A stretch of 64,000 bases of DNA from positions 13,108,356 to 13,172,355 of the forward strand of contig NC_060884.1 of assembly GCF_014805685.1 (NCBI RefSeq), read 5' to 3'. Positions 11,753 through 23,235 of this stretch are shown here, one piece after another; the stretch's first letter is position 1; each line of letters opens with the position of its first letter. Both the position numbers and the translations under genes were made by a program. The stretch comes from Silurus meridionalis. Its lineage: Eukaryota; Chordata; Actinopteri; Siluriformes; Siluridae. Under the pieces are notes generated by a model that saw only the letters and a program-made list of their open reading frames with translations, did not search any database and had not been told where the DNA came from.

Positions 11753-12347
11753 TAAATGCAAAGTTCTAAAATGTTAGATTTCTTTTTTTTGGTATCAGCA
11801 TTTTTTTCTAAGTTCATATACGAAACCATAACATGAAAATTGTATGATGCTGTTAATTTATGTTATTTAGCACCTTTCCAGCTGACTCATCATTATTCTT
11901 TTTTTTTTCATGATACAAACATAAAAATATAATCATGAGACCATAACAGGAAGCCTTTCTCACTTTGTCTAAATACTCAGACATGCTATGCTGCTTATTA
12001 TTATTGTGCGCAATTATTATAAATAATTGCCTATTCATTATAATGTATCTTTAAGTGTTAACAGAAATGGCCTCTCATTACAGAAATTACCTTTTGAAAG
12101 GACTTTGAACTTATTATACATTTGAATTTACTTGTTTCATCCCATAGTGTTAACCTTACTAGAGTTCTAAATTTTTTTCATAATTGTATGTTCTTGTGCA
12201 GATGACAGGAATTATTGTAACTTTGAAAATAAGCAAAAAAAAAAAAAAAAAAAAAGATGTAGGACGTGCATACTGTTTATGAATTTTTTGCATGTTTCCT
12301 GAAGTAAACAACTGTTAAATGTTTCTTTATGATGTCTTCTGCCAGGT

Positions 12348-13262
12348 ATGGGCACCATTGCACACTGGGCACCATGTCTCACCTTTATCTGCCTTTTTTT
12401 AACTTGTCCTGTCATGAGCCGACCACTTAAATTACCATCACATTTTCCATTCTTTACAGTATGGAATGCTCCTACTGAAAAGTGTGCATCGGAGTATGGC
12501 ATTGATCTGGACTTGAACATTTTTGATATCGTCCACAATCTGAACCAGAGCTTCATTGGCAGTAACATCACCATCTTCTACTCGGACAAGCTAGGCTTCT
12601 ATCCTCACTACAATGAGAAAAACGTATCTGTGTATGGAGGTGTTCCTCAGAACTTCAGTCTGCATGATCACCTCTTGGAAGCCTATTTCAATGTGCAACA
12701 GCAGATACCAAATAAAGACTTTAGCGGCATGGCTGTAGTGGACTGGGAGAGCTGGAGACCAGTTTGGGAGCGCAACTGGAACAGTAAGGAGATATACCAG
12801 CAAGGCTCTAGAACACTGGTAAAAACTAAACACCCTGACTGGAAACCAGAGCAGATTGAAATCCAGGCTAAGAAAGACTTTGAAGATGCAGCACAGGCCT
12901 TCATGGAGCAAACAATCAAGCTTGGAAGAGGCGAAAGGCCTGGAGGACTGTGGGGATTCTATGGCTTTCCCTGTTGCTACAACTATCAGTATAAAAAAAA
13001 AGAGAACTACACAGGGGAATGTCCAACACTAGTCATGAAAATGAACAACAAGTTATCTTGGTTGTGGAACGTCAGCACGGCTTTATATCCTGATATTTAT
13101 ATGGATCTGAGCCTCAAGGGTCGTGATCGAGACATTCAACTGTATGCCCGAAATAGGATCATTGAAGGCATGAGAGTGAGAGAGCAAGTCTCTCCTATTA
13201 AACCAGCTGTCATCCCCTATGCCCGTATCGTCTATACCTATTCAATGACCTTCCTCTCGCAG
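12348..13262 (+). CDS. hyal1: hyal1 coding exon 1
   Basis: The exon encodes residues 1-305: signal peptide and barrel with Asp132/Glu134. The acceptor CTTCTGCCAG ends at 12345, so only two untranslated bases precede the ATG. The donor is CAG|GTATTG after 13262. The FPCCYN substitution is encoded by TGT TGC near 12972-12977. Confidence 0.92.
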
Positions 13263-16200
13263 GTATTGATCCATATGTCTGTACAAATGCATATTTACAG
13301 ACTAATTACAATGAACTGCTGATATTAATGGCTTGATAGTGCACCACTGCATTGACCTTTCAGTTCTCACAATTCATAAAGTCATTCCTAAAGGCTTCTA
13401 TTGAAAGACACTGTACAGTTTGATTCCTTTGTGTTTTATAGGAGGATCTGGTTCATACTCTTGGAGAGAGTGTGGCATTAGGGACAGCAGGAATTGTGCT
13501 ATGGGGAGATGCTAGCTATGCCACAAACAAGGTAAAATATACCACAGTTTCTTTTTAAACCTTTATTGCCCCAAAAACTAAACCAGAGTATCTTTTTTGG
13601 ACAAATGTTCAATAACAAATCTGAACATAAAACCATCTTGATTTCATACTACCTCGGAATTTTTATTTTTTATGGTTACATTTGCCTGTAATTGGAGCGC
13701 CTCTTTCATGGGACAAAGATGTAAGCACAGTACACAAGTTATTGAAAATACTGCTTGTTTTACATTCATTTGTTATTCATCACAAACCTTTTGATTACAT
13801 TATTGTTAGCAGTCCTATGAGACAAATACAATCTTTTAAATATTTCCCTGAATTTATGTTTGTTGCTTTTATTTCTTTTGCTTTATTGCCTTAATGATGG
13901 CATGATCTTAGATCAAAATGATCAGTGTTGCACAAACACCTGCTTGTTCTTAAAGCTTGTTCTGTTTGGTATTAAAGAGTGAACTAGAAATAGTGTAGAA
14001 TCTTGAACCTTGTGGATATTAGTCATGTTTCATTTCCTTGTTCTTACAGCTTTCAAAATTCTATTCATTTTAAATGAGGGTGAAAAATCAATGGGTTTCA
14101 GACATTTGGGTGTAACAGTGCCATAAAGCAGATTAGAGCCATTTGGGATTTGACTTTGAACTTTAAGGTGCCATATTTTAAATGTAATTTGAGTAAGAAT
14201 AAACAAACAAAACAAAAACAAATGGAAAAGAAAACCCCTGAAGGTTTAAACTGACGTGTTTTATCTCTAACTCCCCTCCAAACATCGGTTTTAGCTCGCA
14301 TGGTACCGTTCAAGATGTATATTTAAATTATATATATAATAAAGTTTAACATAAGCATTAGGTATGGCACAGCTGAAAAAAAAATAGCAACAAAAAGTGC
14401 AACACTTCTAGAAAAAAAAGGACCATTTAAATGTTGTAAATGGGTTTTTCAGATAATTAAGGGTTCCTATCTTCCATAATAGCTCCCTTCTAATAAGGAA
14501 AGCACTTGAATGTAGGTTTCTACAATAAAGAAAAGAAAATAACTGCATAGATTTTAAACCTCTAAATTCGTATTTGCCCAAAAATAAAAAGAACAATATT
14601 TTTTTTCTACTTTGCATTGTTCAGCCTGCTCACAGGCTATCCAGCCGATCTCAGCAGTTTTGGTGATTTACTCACTCACACAAATCTCATACACTTCCCG
14701 TTCCAGAAAGTCACCTGTTTTTTTTCCAAGCTTACAGTTCACATGTCATCTTAAAGAAGTCTGAAAAAAGTTTTGACTTGCAGTGTTACTCGTTTCGGTT
14801 GTAGTTGTTGTTACTTGTGTCGATGGATATGACGATAATTCAGACTTGAGGCTCTTATCTTTCAGCAACCATTTTAGTATAATCTTTCCATGGGACAATA
14901 CTATAGAAATAAACTTGGATATATTTTAGAGCAGGGGTCACCAACCTTTTTGAAACTGAGAGCTACTTCTTGGGTCACGATTAAAGTAAAGGGCTACCAG
15001 TTTGATACACACAAGTTGAAATAACACACAAGTTCTGAAATAATCAATTTGCTCAATTTACCCCTTAATTATATGTTATGTTGTTATTAATAATTAATGA
15101 TATTTATTAATCATCTATATCTAGTCATCTATATTTTAATATTGTCATTTTCAAATTCAAACTAATGCAAGTGTGATTTAAAAAAAGAACAGCAACAAAA
15201 TAATTGCGTGCAGCTCACTGTTTAATGGCGCTATGGTGAGCTATTTGTAGAAAAGGCCTGCACCATGTTGGTGACTCCTGTTTTAGAGTAAACAATGTGC
15301 AGCTTGTATAGCGGTACAGATTTCCGTGCTGTGAGTTAGCTGACGCATGAGTGCTGCCAGCACTGCTTTAGAGGTTGCAGAAGCAGAAGGTCCACTTGCC
15401 AGTGCACGGATCATACGTCGCACACTAAAACAAGTTGGTTTGCAGGGCCGTCATCCCAGAAGGAAACCTCTCCTGAAGCTGGCAAGAAAGCATGCAAACA
15501 GTTTGCTTAAGACAACCTGTTCAAGAGCATGAATTACTGGAACCATGTCCTGTGGTCTGATGAGACTAAAATACACTTGTTTGGCTCAGATGGTGTCCAG
15601 CATGTGTGGCGACGCACTGGTAAGGACTAGCAAGACTTGCATTTTGTCTTGTGTCTTACAGTCAAGCATGGTGGTGGTGGCATCATGATCTGGGGCTGCA
15701 TGAGTGCTGCTGGTACTGGGGAGCTGTGGTTTATTGAGGGAAACGTGGATTTCAACATGTACTGTAAAGCAGAACATGATGCCTACCTTCAGAAACTGGG
15801 CTCGAACGGCAGTTTTCCAACATAATAACAACCCCAAAAACACCGCCAAGATGACAACTGCCTTGCTGAGGAAGCTGAAGGTGATTGAGTGGCCAAGTAT
15901 GTCTTCAGACCTTAACTCTATTGAGTACATGTGGGGCAACCTCAAGCAGAAGGTGGAGCCATGTGTCTAACATTCAGCAGCTTTGTGATGTCATTATTGA
16001 GGAGTAGAAGAGGATCCCAGCAACAACCTGTGCAGATCTGGTGAATTCTATGCTCAGGAGGATTAGGGCAGTGCTAGATAACAATGGTGCTCACACAAAA
16101 TAGTGACACTTTGGACACAGTTTTTACATGTTCACTTAGGGTTTACTATTAATTAATTTCTATAGTATTGCCCCTTAAGAAGATCTACTAAAGTGGTTGC

Positions 16201-17373
16201 TAAATTGTGAGGGGTGCACTCACAGTTTTGAGATACTGTATGTGTCGCAAGATTTCCTTTCCGTTTTTCTTTTCCCATGTACAGCACTAACTAGCATGTT
16301 CAAGCCATCCTCATGTGAGTGCTAAAATTCCGACATGATGTGACTCTGAGTCAGACACAAGCAGAGGTAGGAACAAGGGAAATGTCATAAAATCCTGATA
16401 AACAGCTCACACTTACTGTAGTCACACAGAACTTGGCGTATTGGTGTGAACAGTGACTGGTGGGAGTAGGGAGAGAGTAGCAATGAGGAAACCCACAAGC
16501 AGGAGATAATCATAACCTCTTCTCCCATCAATTTTACATTTTGACAGAGGTTATTGCCAAGATTAAATGAAGGTTCTTTTTTTAACTTATTTATTTGGAG
16601 AATATTTCCAGATGTTTGTGCAGGTAGACCAGAATATACTGTAAATATACTGGTAAGTTGAAACACTGGAACAAGGATGGATGATAATAAAAATAGAACT
16701 AGTATTCAGATTTTACTATTAATATAATATTACTAGTTAAAATATGTCATGCTCTGGGCTCTCTGGTTCCCTCCCAAATTCATTCCTGCTATTGGGTTGG
16801 GAACTCAAGTGAATCAGTGTGTAAATGTATGTGATGTGGTCAGTGATGACCTTGTATCTCATTGAGGGTGTATTCAGACCTAACTTCAAGTTTTCCAGGG
16901 ATAGACTCTGGGTCCGCCACAACTCTGACGAGGACAAAGTGCTTGCTGAAGAGAAATATCGCATGAATTGATTTTTTTCTTTGATCCCCAGAAATGCCAC
17001 AAAATAGTTCTGTTGTAATCTTTTACAGAGCACATGTCTACTTGTGAAAAATTACCTGGATGAAACCCTGGGCCGATATGTGGTGAATGTGACTACAGCA
17101 GCGTTTCTCTGCAGCAAGGAACTGTGTTCGTATAACGGCCGATGCGCTCGGAGAGACCCACATTCTTCAGATTACCTTCATCTTGACCCAGCAGTATGGA
17201 CCATCATCCCCAAAGCTGAGCTCCCTGACCTCAACAGTAACAGTCCTTCATATGTAGTAAAAATGAGTAATAATAATATTAATAATAATCATAATTTTAC
17301 GAAACCATTTATGTGCCAGTGTTATCCAGGCTGGGGGGGCAAACACTGTGAGAAACAGGTGGCTCTTTATTAA
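12348..17373 (+). CDS. hyal1: Hyaluronidase-1, three coding exons, altered active-site residues
   Basis: This is a glycoside hydrolase 56 hyaluronidase of the secreted/lysosomal HYAL1 type, which in the family degrades hyaluronan fragments at acid pH. Exons 12348-13262, 13442-13531 and 17029-17373 join in phase 0 to give 449 aa; human HYAL1 has 435. A signal peptide covers about residues 1-24. The catalytic motif is DWESW (Asp132, Glu134). WGFY (Tyr205), Tyr251 and the exon 2 Trp326 are kept. Two family-conserved cleft residues differ: the Asp of FPDCYN is Cys209 (FPCCYN), and the Ser of PSIY is Asp249 (PDIY). Core cysteines are 46, 210, 225 and 338. The EGF-like module has cysteines at 363, 368, 374, 431, 433 and 442, with an Asn-rich insert at 416-424. 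There is no hydrophobic C-tail. Many N-glycosylation sequons occur (Asn66, 73, 92, 102, 220, 241, 355, 424). HYAL3 is the alternative, but the HPDW and CYPGW..CE motifs favour HYAL1. Intron 2 carries nested transposons. Confidence 0.9.
13442..13531 (+). CDS. hyal1: hyal1 coding exon 2 (90 bp)
   Basis: The exon encodes residues 306-335 with the [16 protein letters not shown] block. It is bounded by a TTTTATAG acceptor and an AAG|GTAAAA donor. Length and phase equal those of the hyal2 middle exon, a sign of common descent. Confidence 0.93.
13532..14858 (+). other. hyal1: hyal1 intron 2, unique part
   Basis: AT-rich intron sequence before the Tc1 insertion. No exon or recognised element was seen; short open frames at 13682-14617 lack support. 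The full intron (13532-17028) is about 3.5 kb, against 194 bp for its hyal2 counterpart. Confidence 0.6.
14932..15280. mobile_element. hAT-type miniature element with 8-bp target duplication
   Basis: A 349-bp element starts CAGGGGTCACCAAC and ends GTTGGTGACTCCTG, 14-bp inverted ends with one mismatch. It is flanked on both sides by TTTTAGAG (14924-14931 and 15281-15288), an exact 8-bp target duplication. Removing it restores continuity of the Tc1 sequence seen at 11140-11180, so it inserted after the Tc1 element. It has no coding capacity. Confidence 0.9.
15347..16080 (+). pseudogene. Tc1 transposase pseudogene
   Basis: Recognisable pieces occur in different frames: an HTH-linked region with [17 protein letters not shown] with the first catalytic Asp near 15560, [20 protein letters not shown], and [12 protein letters not shown] with the second Asp and the Glu near 15910. 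Frameshifts near 15500 and 15800 and a stop after ARTAVFQH split it. It cannot encode an active transposase. Confidence 0.85.
17029..17373 (+). CDS. hyal1: hyal1 coding exon 3 (EGF-like)
   Basis: The exon encodes residues 336-449 and the TAA stop. The acceptor TTTTACAG ends at 17028, giving codons AGC ACA TGT at the start, so the core cysteine (Cys338) is in the expected place. The Asn-rich insert comes from an AAT/AAC repeat at about 17264-17299. No hydrophobic tail follows the last EGF cysteine. Confidence 0.9.
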   Translation, partial: STCLLVKNYLDETLGRYVVNVTTAAFLCSKELCSYNGRCARRDPHSSDYLHLDPAVWTIIPKAELPDLNSNSPSYVVKMSNNNINNNHNFTKPFMCQCYPGWGGKHCEKQVALY

Positions 17374-18309
17374 AGTGAACTACTTTAGAGTTGATGTCTA
17401 GAACACTGATGTAACATAACATTTTTCTGAATAATTTTTTCAAACTTTAAACAAAAACAATTGTGTAAATTATAAAAGGCCTAGAAGGAAAAAAAAAAAG
17501 TATAAAGCAACCCAAAATTTTGTGAACTAAAAATTTTATAGATTTGATAGCTGTAGCTATTTTGTGTAAATATGTATACAATACAAATTTCTAAACTGAA
17601 AAATGTATTTGAAAAATATTTTTGTGTTGAATGTACTGTATAACACAGCAGAGGTCAGTGTTAATTTAGATCCCCTCTTGTGGGGTTTTCTTGTATTACA
17701 ACTGCAAAACATGTCAGAGTCAATAATCTTAGCTTACCACTAGATAGCAGTAAAGTTACATCAAAACATTCTTCAGTCGCATATGCAGTTCTTTCTAGAT
17801 TTTTGCACAGTTTAATAGCTAGGCATTGCATTAGATGTGTGCTTTAATAATAATTTTAATCTATAATAACATAAAATAATCATGACAGTGTGCAGGTATA
17901 AAAGCCTTTATATGGTTTTTGGCTAAATGTATTTTCCCAGCTGATGTTTATTATTGTTGTGGTTAATAAATTACATAAAGGTTTTCTATAGATGATTAAA
18001 AAGATTTAATTGGAGTAAAAGGTTTATTTTTAAGATTGAACTTAATTATCTGGCTGAAAATTGAATTGATGTATATTTTCCTGTCATTCTTGATTCCTAC
18101 CAAATAATGAACAATAAACATTTGAATGGCCATTTGAATTAAAAAGAAATGTACAGTACTAAAAGTTTTTTCTAGAACTTCTACCTGTAAAGAATCTTTA
18201 TACTTCATACTAATAAAATCACAGGATAAACTATATCAAATATCTGAAAATATATGTATATACATGAATGAGTATGGCAGATATTGACAGTACAAATTAA
18301 AGTGATTTA
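17374..18309 (+). other. hyal1: hyal1 3' UTR and downstream spacer
   Basis: AT-rich and non-coding. Candidate polyadenylation signals AATAAA occur at 17965, 18113 and 18212. The 3' end of the transcript cannot be chosen from sequence. Confidence 0.5.
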
Positions 18310-19041
18310 GTGATTGTCCTTAAAGTGTCCATGTGCAGTATAGTGTGGTATAAAGTGGCACTTTGCTGTGCAAGTTCAGAGTTAAAGTGTCATCTTGCAA
18401 AGAAAGTGAAGAATGATGAAGATGGAGAAAGAGGTCCAAACTCCGAATGGCCTGCGGGAAGAAGCTCCTCCTCATTCTGTCTGTGTTTGCTTTTAAGGAG
18501 CGGAAGCGCTTCCCCAAACGCAACAAAGAGAATAGTCCATTGTTGGGATGGCTGAGGTCCTTTACAATCTTCCTGGCTCTGGTCCGGCACCGCGTGCTGT
18601 AGATGTCCTGCAGGTCAGGGATCTCAGTGTGAATGGTAAGTTTAGCTGACTGCACCACCCTCTGGAGGGCTCGCCTGTACTGCATAATGCTGTTCCCGAA
18701 CCAGGAAGTGATGCTACCCGTCAGGACGCTCTCAATGGTGCAGGTGTAAAAAGTCTTTAGTACCTGAGAGGGAAGTTTAAAGTCTCTTAAGCGTCTCAGA
18801 TGGTACAGATGCTGCTGGGCTTTCTTCACCAGCGTGTTGATGTGGCAGGACCAAGGCAGGTCCTGTGTGATGTGAACACCTAGGTACCGGAAACTGTCCA
18901 CTCTCTCCACTGGGGTCCCGTTGATGTTTAACGGTTGGTATGACCGCTCCTGCTTCGTGCTGAAGTCCACTATCAACTCCTTAGTCTTGCTGGCATTCAG
19001 GAGAAGATTGTTCTCCTGGCACCATCTCTCCAGTTGTGTGT
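18310..19041 (-). pseudogene. 5'-truncated LINE, C-terminal part of reverse transcriptase ORF
   Basis: The minus strand encodes about 235 residues open from near 19041 to a stop at 18320. They hold features of the C-terminal region of L2/CR1-like ORF2: KTKELIVDF, a VERVDSFRYLGVHI block, LVKKAQQHLYHLRRLR, ESVLTGSITSWFGN, LQRVVQSA and SFFPQAIR. The catalytic YADD part lies upstream and is missing, as expected for a 5'-truncated insertion. The frame is intact over this part, so the copy may be relatively young. Confidence 0.85.
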
Positions 19042-21499
19042 TGGGTTTATTTTCCTTCAGTGTTCTGTTTAGGAAGCAAGTTCTTGTGATTGACTTGGCA
19101 GTTTAAAACCTTTTACTTTCTTAGTGTGTTTTGGGTCATTATGATGAAGTTCCTTCCAAATAGACTGGACCCAGTCCAGTTCTTGCTGCTGATGAATGGT
19201 TCAAATCTTGTGGAATGGCTTCTATATAACTACTCTTTACTGTCTTTTACAGCTGACTGTAATACAGTTACAGCTACTCTGTTCTTTGGGGGTTTTCTCT
19301 TCATTTACATCACTTGCAGTTGTTTTTTCATTTCCTTGGCTGACCTGTTTGATGTTAGTACATCAGAGAGTTCTCAATTTTTCAGGACATTCTAAATCGT
19401 TTTATTGGATAGGCCAAATGTACATACAATGGCTCTGATTCATTTTCTCGCTTCAAATTTTCAAAATGGCTTGCATTACTTTGGTGACAGCTCTCTGGTC
19501 TGCATGTTGGTTTGACTCTCAGGTGATCACAGGTGAAACTCGCCACTCAAACCAAAAGTAGACAATCGGATATAAAAATGTTTTTTAAAAAAAAGCAGGA
19601 CTCACCTGGGCATCAGTCACATGTTCTAGTATTTTTTGGTCACAAAAAATAATGATTTGCCACTTTTTTTTAATAAATGCCATTAAATTAAAGCTGAAAT
19701 TCTCATATTCTTTTTTTTTTTTTTTTTTTTTTACCTCAAATCCCATTGTTTTCAGGGTAAAGCGCAAAAAAAGATTTGGACTTGGCCTTATAATATTTCT
19801 GGAGGAGACTGTGTAGTAAAATACTACTTTTTTTTAAAACAGGGAATAGCTGAGGCACGGATGAGCAAAGGCATTTAACAGGATTCAGAGCTTAAGCACA
19901 GTGAGTGGAATGATTTTGAATAGTACTGCAGGTTGCTGACGGGAACAATCGGCTTCATCTCTATTCATTTACAAGAGTGAATGTATAGCAAATCCAGATA
20001 TCTCAGAAATAAGACTACTTACGGCATGATTTAGCTTTTTGTTAAACTCTATTGTAATTGCATTGCGGTTCTTTATCAGTTAGGGGGTTAATGTTAAAGT
20101 ATAATGTTATAAGGATGAGCTGAATAAAAGTCCTAAAATTGCTGTACGGAAAACAGATAGCTCTTGTGAGAATAAAGGAAACCAAAGCATTATTGGAGAA
20201 TTTGAGTTTTCTAAGATTTTAAGTGATTTTATCATTAAATGCTTTATAGGAAGCTAATTTGAGTTTGCAGACTTAATGTGTGAAAACTGGTTGGAAGGTA
20301 AGTGGTGTTACTAGATTAGAGCGCTAAAATCTAATGTCTGTCAATAGCTTTTGGTCAAATTACTTTTATGGTTAACTAATATGTATTACCAATACAACTG
20401 AAAGAGGAAGTACAAAGAGAATAGTGCTTTGATCATTAATTGCTGTAAATTTCAATAATATTGGGTCAAATCATCACAGAAACATACATAAAGGAGCTCT
20501 GGAGCTCATTTTTTTAGTCATTTTTAAGTCAGTAATGCATTATGTACTTACTGAACAGCAAAAAGTTCTAAACAAAAAAATATGTATTCTTTTATGTCAA
20601 ACCAAAAAAATAAAAGACAATTTTTGTCTCTCTTATCTGTCATTTTATTTAATTTGTACATCAACTGGACAATATATACTCAATATATCAACCTTTTCTC
20701 TCCATCACATTTTGAAGATTAAAAATAATCCACTGTTTGCATGCATTTCACTGCTGACTGAGTCCATAACAAGCCTGCTGCTGATATTATTATGGAAATG
20801 TCATTCAAATGGGCTAAAAGATATTAATCCAAATAGATTTGAAATCTAGGGGTGCGTTATGAATGTACATGACTGGATTCATTACACCTACTCTTGCTTG
20901 GAAATATGGCATCAAGGTCCCTATTTTAGCTCAAATACCTTTTAAGTGATAATTATTAAAGTCAGATGTTTGTTTAAAAAGATTGAGATAGAAATGTCTA
21001 CCCTCTTGTTACAAGTTTCTTCAGTGTATAACATTAGCAAAGATACTTTGCACAGTAAATTTAACATAGATTTCTCATTCTTATCAGCCAGCTCACTTTT
21101 ATGGTCCACCTTTGTTTATTATATAAGTAAAACAATCAAGTGTATGTCACCAAATAATAACTCACACAAAGATTGAACAAATTTCTTTATATCAAGCATG
21201 CCATCAACTAGATTTAATGTCTCAGGGCAGCAATATAGGTCAACAAATACCTGAGAAATGCCTCTAGTACTTTCCCTTTGAATAATGCTGTATGAAGCCA
21301 AAAGTCCAATATCTTGACCAGTAATAATCTGCTTTATTTCAACAATGGTTGCTTGCAACCCCAGTGAATGACAGCTGACAGGGTCAAATATTTTTCAGAA
21401 AATATATGCCGGAACAAAAACAGTAAGAAGGTTGACCACTGTCCAAGGGAATATGAAAATGAAAGTACACCTATTTGAATGCTATAGTTGCTATATGTT
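19042..21499. other. Non-genic, possibly one decayed repeat
   Basis: Positions 19100-19560 have the style of an antisense transposase remnant, but I could not assign a family. A poly-T run lies at about 19712-19732. The rest is AT-rich without exons or recognised elements. Confidence 0.4.
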
Positions 21500-22746
21500 T
21501 TAGGACATAATGAAAAAAATCAACTGGTTCTTATCAGGTCTTAGAACTAGGTAAATATAACTTCAGATCAACAACACCACATGACATATTACACCATGTC
21601 ACTGTTTATTTGGACAAAAATCAAGCTAAAATGGAGAAACGGTTTTGGAAATACTAAGTTAACCTTATGATTTAATAGCTTGTAGAAACACCTTTAGCAG
21701 AAATAAGTTGACGTAAGCTTGTTCTGTATGACTTTATCGGTCTCTCACATCATTGTAGAAAAACCTTAGCCCAATGCAACATTGCAACATTGCTTTCTTG
21801 AGGTTTACAGGCATTTGTTTATGCACAGTTTTTTTAATGGCCAGCCACAGCATTTCAGTCAGGCTGAGCCTTGGCAATTGCAACACTTTGATTCTGTTTT
21901 TTCTTTAGCCATTCTGTTGTAGATTTGCTGGTGTGATTGAGATCATTTTCCTGTTCCATGACCCAGTTTCGGACAAGCTTTAGTTGTCAGACAGATGGCC
22001 TCAAATTTGATGCTGAATTTGTCCTGTGGCTGCAAAACAAACCCAAATCATCACCCCTCCAGCACCTTGCTTGACAATTGGTATGTCGTGTTTGTGCCCC
22101 ACACATTGTGCTGTATATCATAGGAAAACATATCCACTTTGGTCTTGTTTGTCCAAAGGAAATTGTTCTAGGAGTCTTGCAATTTATTTAAATGCATCAT
22201 TAATATCCGTAAGTCTGTGCTGCCATATTCCTTTTAGAGAAAATAGGCCATCTTTTAGCAACCCTTCAAAAAAAAGTTTTCAGTCTTTTTCTAACTGTAC
22301 TCTCATGTATGTTAACATTTAACTAACTGGGGCCTGTAAAGTCTGAGATGTATTCTCTTGAGCATTGCACTGTTTTACCTTACATGGATGTATTTGTGGG
22401 GACGTCCACTCCCTGGAAGATTAGCAACTGTCTTGAATGTTTTGCACTTGTGTATAATCTTCCGCTAAGGTCTTTCTTCCTTGGTATTGTGTTAACACAT
22501 ACCTGAATGCTCCAGACCAGACAACTGCTCAAACTTTTATAGTGTTGGTCACACTTGATGATGGTCAGTAAATAAGGGGCATTTAATTATTAGCTGGCTG
22601 CTACTAAGCCTCTTAAATTCTATTCTCCATTTTGGCCTGATTTTTGTAAAAAATAAATAAAGAAATGTGTAATATAACGTGTTGTATTTACCTAATTTTT
22701 GGACCCGATAAAGTCCAGATGGTGTACTTAATTGTCACATGACTGT
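21500..22746 (-). mobile_element. Decayed Tc1-like element
   Basis: Diverged inverted ends (left near 21530-21560 with AGGTAAATATAAC, right near 22680-22746 ending TCACATGACTGTAT) enclose antisense transposase remnants. These include the complement of CACCCCTCCAGCACCTTGCTT, TTGGTCTTGTTTGTCCAAAG and TGGGGACGTCCACTCCCTGG, all words I recognise from a widespread fish Tc1 family. No frame survives. Confidence 0.75.
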
Positions 22747-23235
22747 ATATATCAACTTAAACAGAAAGTTAGGCTTATCTTAAATTACACAGATAAAATG
22801 GAAGTAGCTGAGAACCTGGGTTATGTTACAAAAACTGGCAGTAGACATCAAAAGCATATTGAGAAGGGAAATGTGATCATAAAGATTCCCACAGTGAAAT
22901 AGTGATGACTTTCAATAATATAATCTTCCGCTAAGGTCTTTCTTCCTTAGCATTGTGTTAACACATACCTGAATGCTCCAGACCAGACAACTGCTCAAAC
23001 TTTTATAGTGTTGGTCACACTTGATGATGGTCAGTAAATAAGGGCATTTAATTATTAGCTGGCTGCTACTAAGCCTCTTAAATTCTATTCTCCATTTTGG
23101 CTTGATTTTTGAAAATGGAAGTAGCTGAGAACCTGGGTTATGTTACAAAAACTGGCAGTAGACATCAAAAGCATATTGAGAAGGGAAATGTGATCATAAA
23201 GATTCCCACAGTGAAATAGTGATGACTTTCAATAA
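22453..23235. repeat. Head-to-tail tandem duplication, second copy with 148-bp deletion
   Basis: Copy 1 (22453-22918, 466 bp) is followed immediately by copy 2 (22919-23235, 317 bp). The copies are almost identical, but copy 2 lacks the 148 bp matching about 22647-22794, plus one G near 23042. The duplicated unit includes the right end of the Tc1 element, and the deletion in copy 2 removes exactly that terminus with some flank. Confidence 0.9.

Larger units (their letters stand above)
14859..16240 (+). mobile_element. Decayed Tc1-like element in hyal1 intron 2
   Basis: The 5' repeat region is shared with 11067-11280, followed by a broken transposase and a right terminus CACAGTTTTGAGATACTGTA ending at 16240. 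The first bases of the left terminus are missing. The element is in the same orientation as hyal1 and carries a younger hAT miniature at 14932-15280. Confidence 0.8.

Noticed and set aside
13682..14617. Additional hyal1 exons within intron 2
   Set aside because: The two flanking exons already join in phase to complete the family fold, and no conserved block is missing.
17044..17373. GTG at 17044 as the start of a separate small protein
   Set aside because: The upstream codons to the acceptor at 17028 supply the core cysteine expected in hyal1 exon 3, so this is an internal exon.
19042..19560. Possible membrane protein from hydrophobic short frames
   Set aside because: The frames are short, overlap each other and lie next to a LINE in repeat-style DNA; no start context or splice support.
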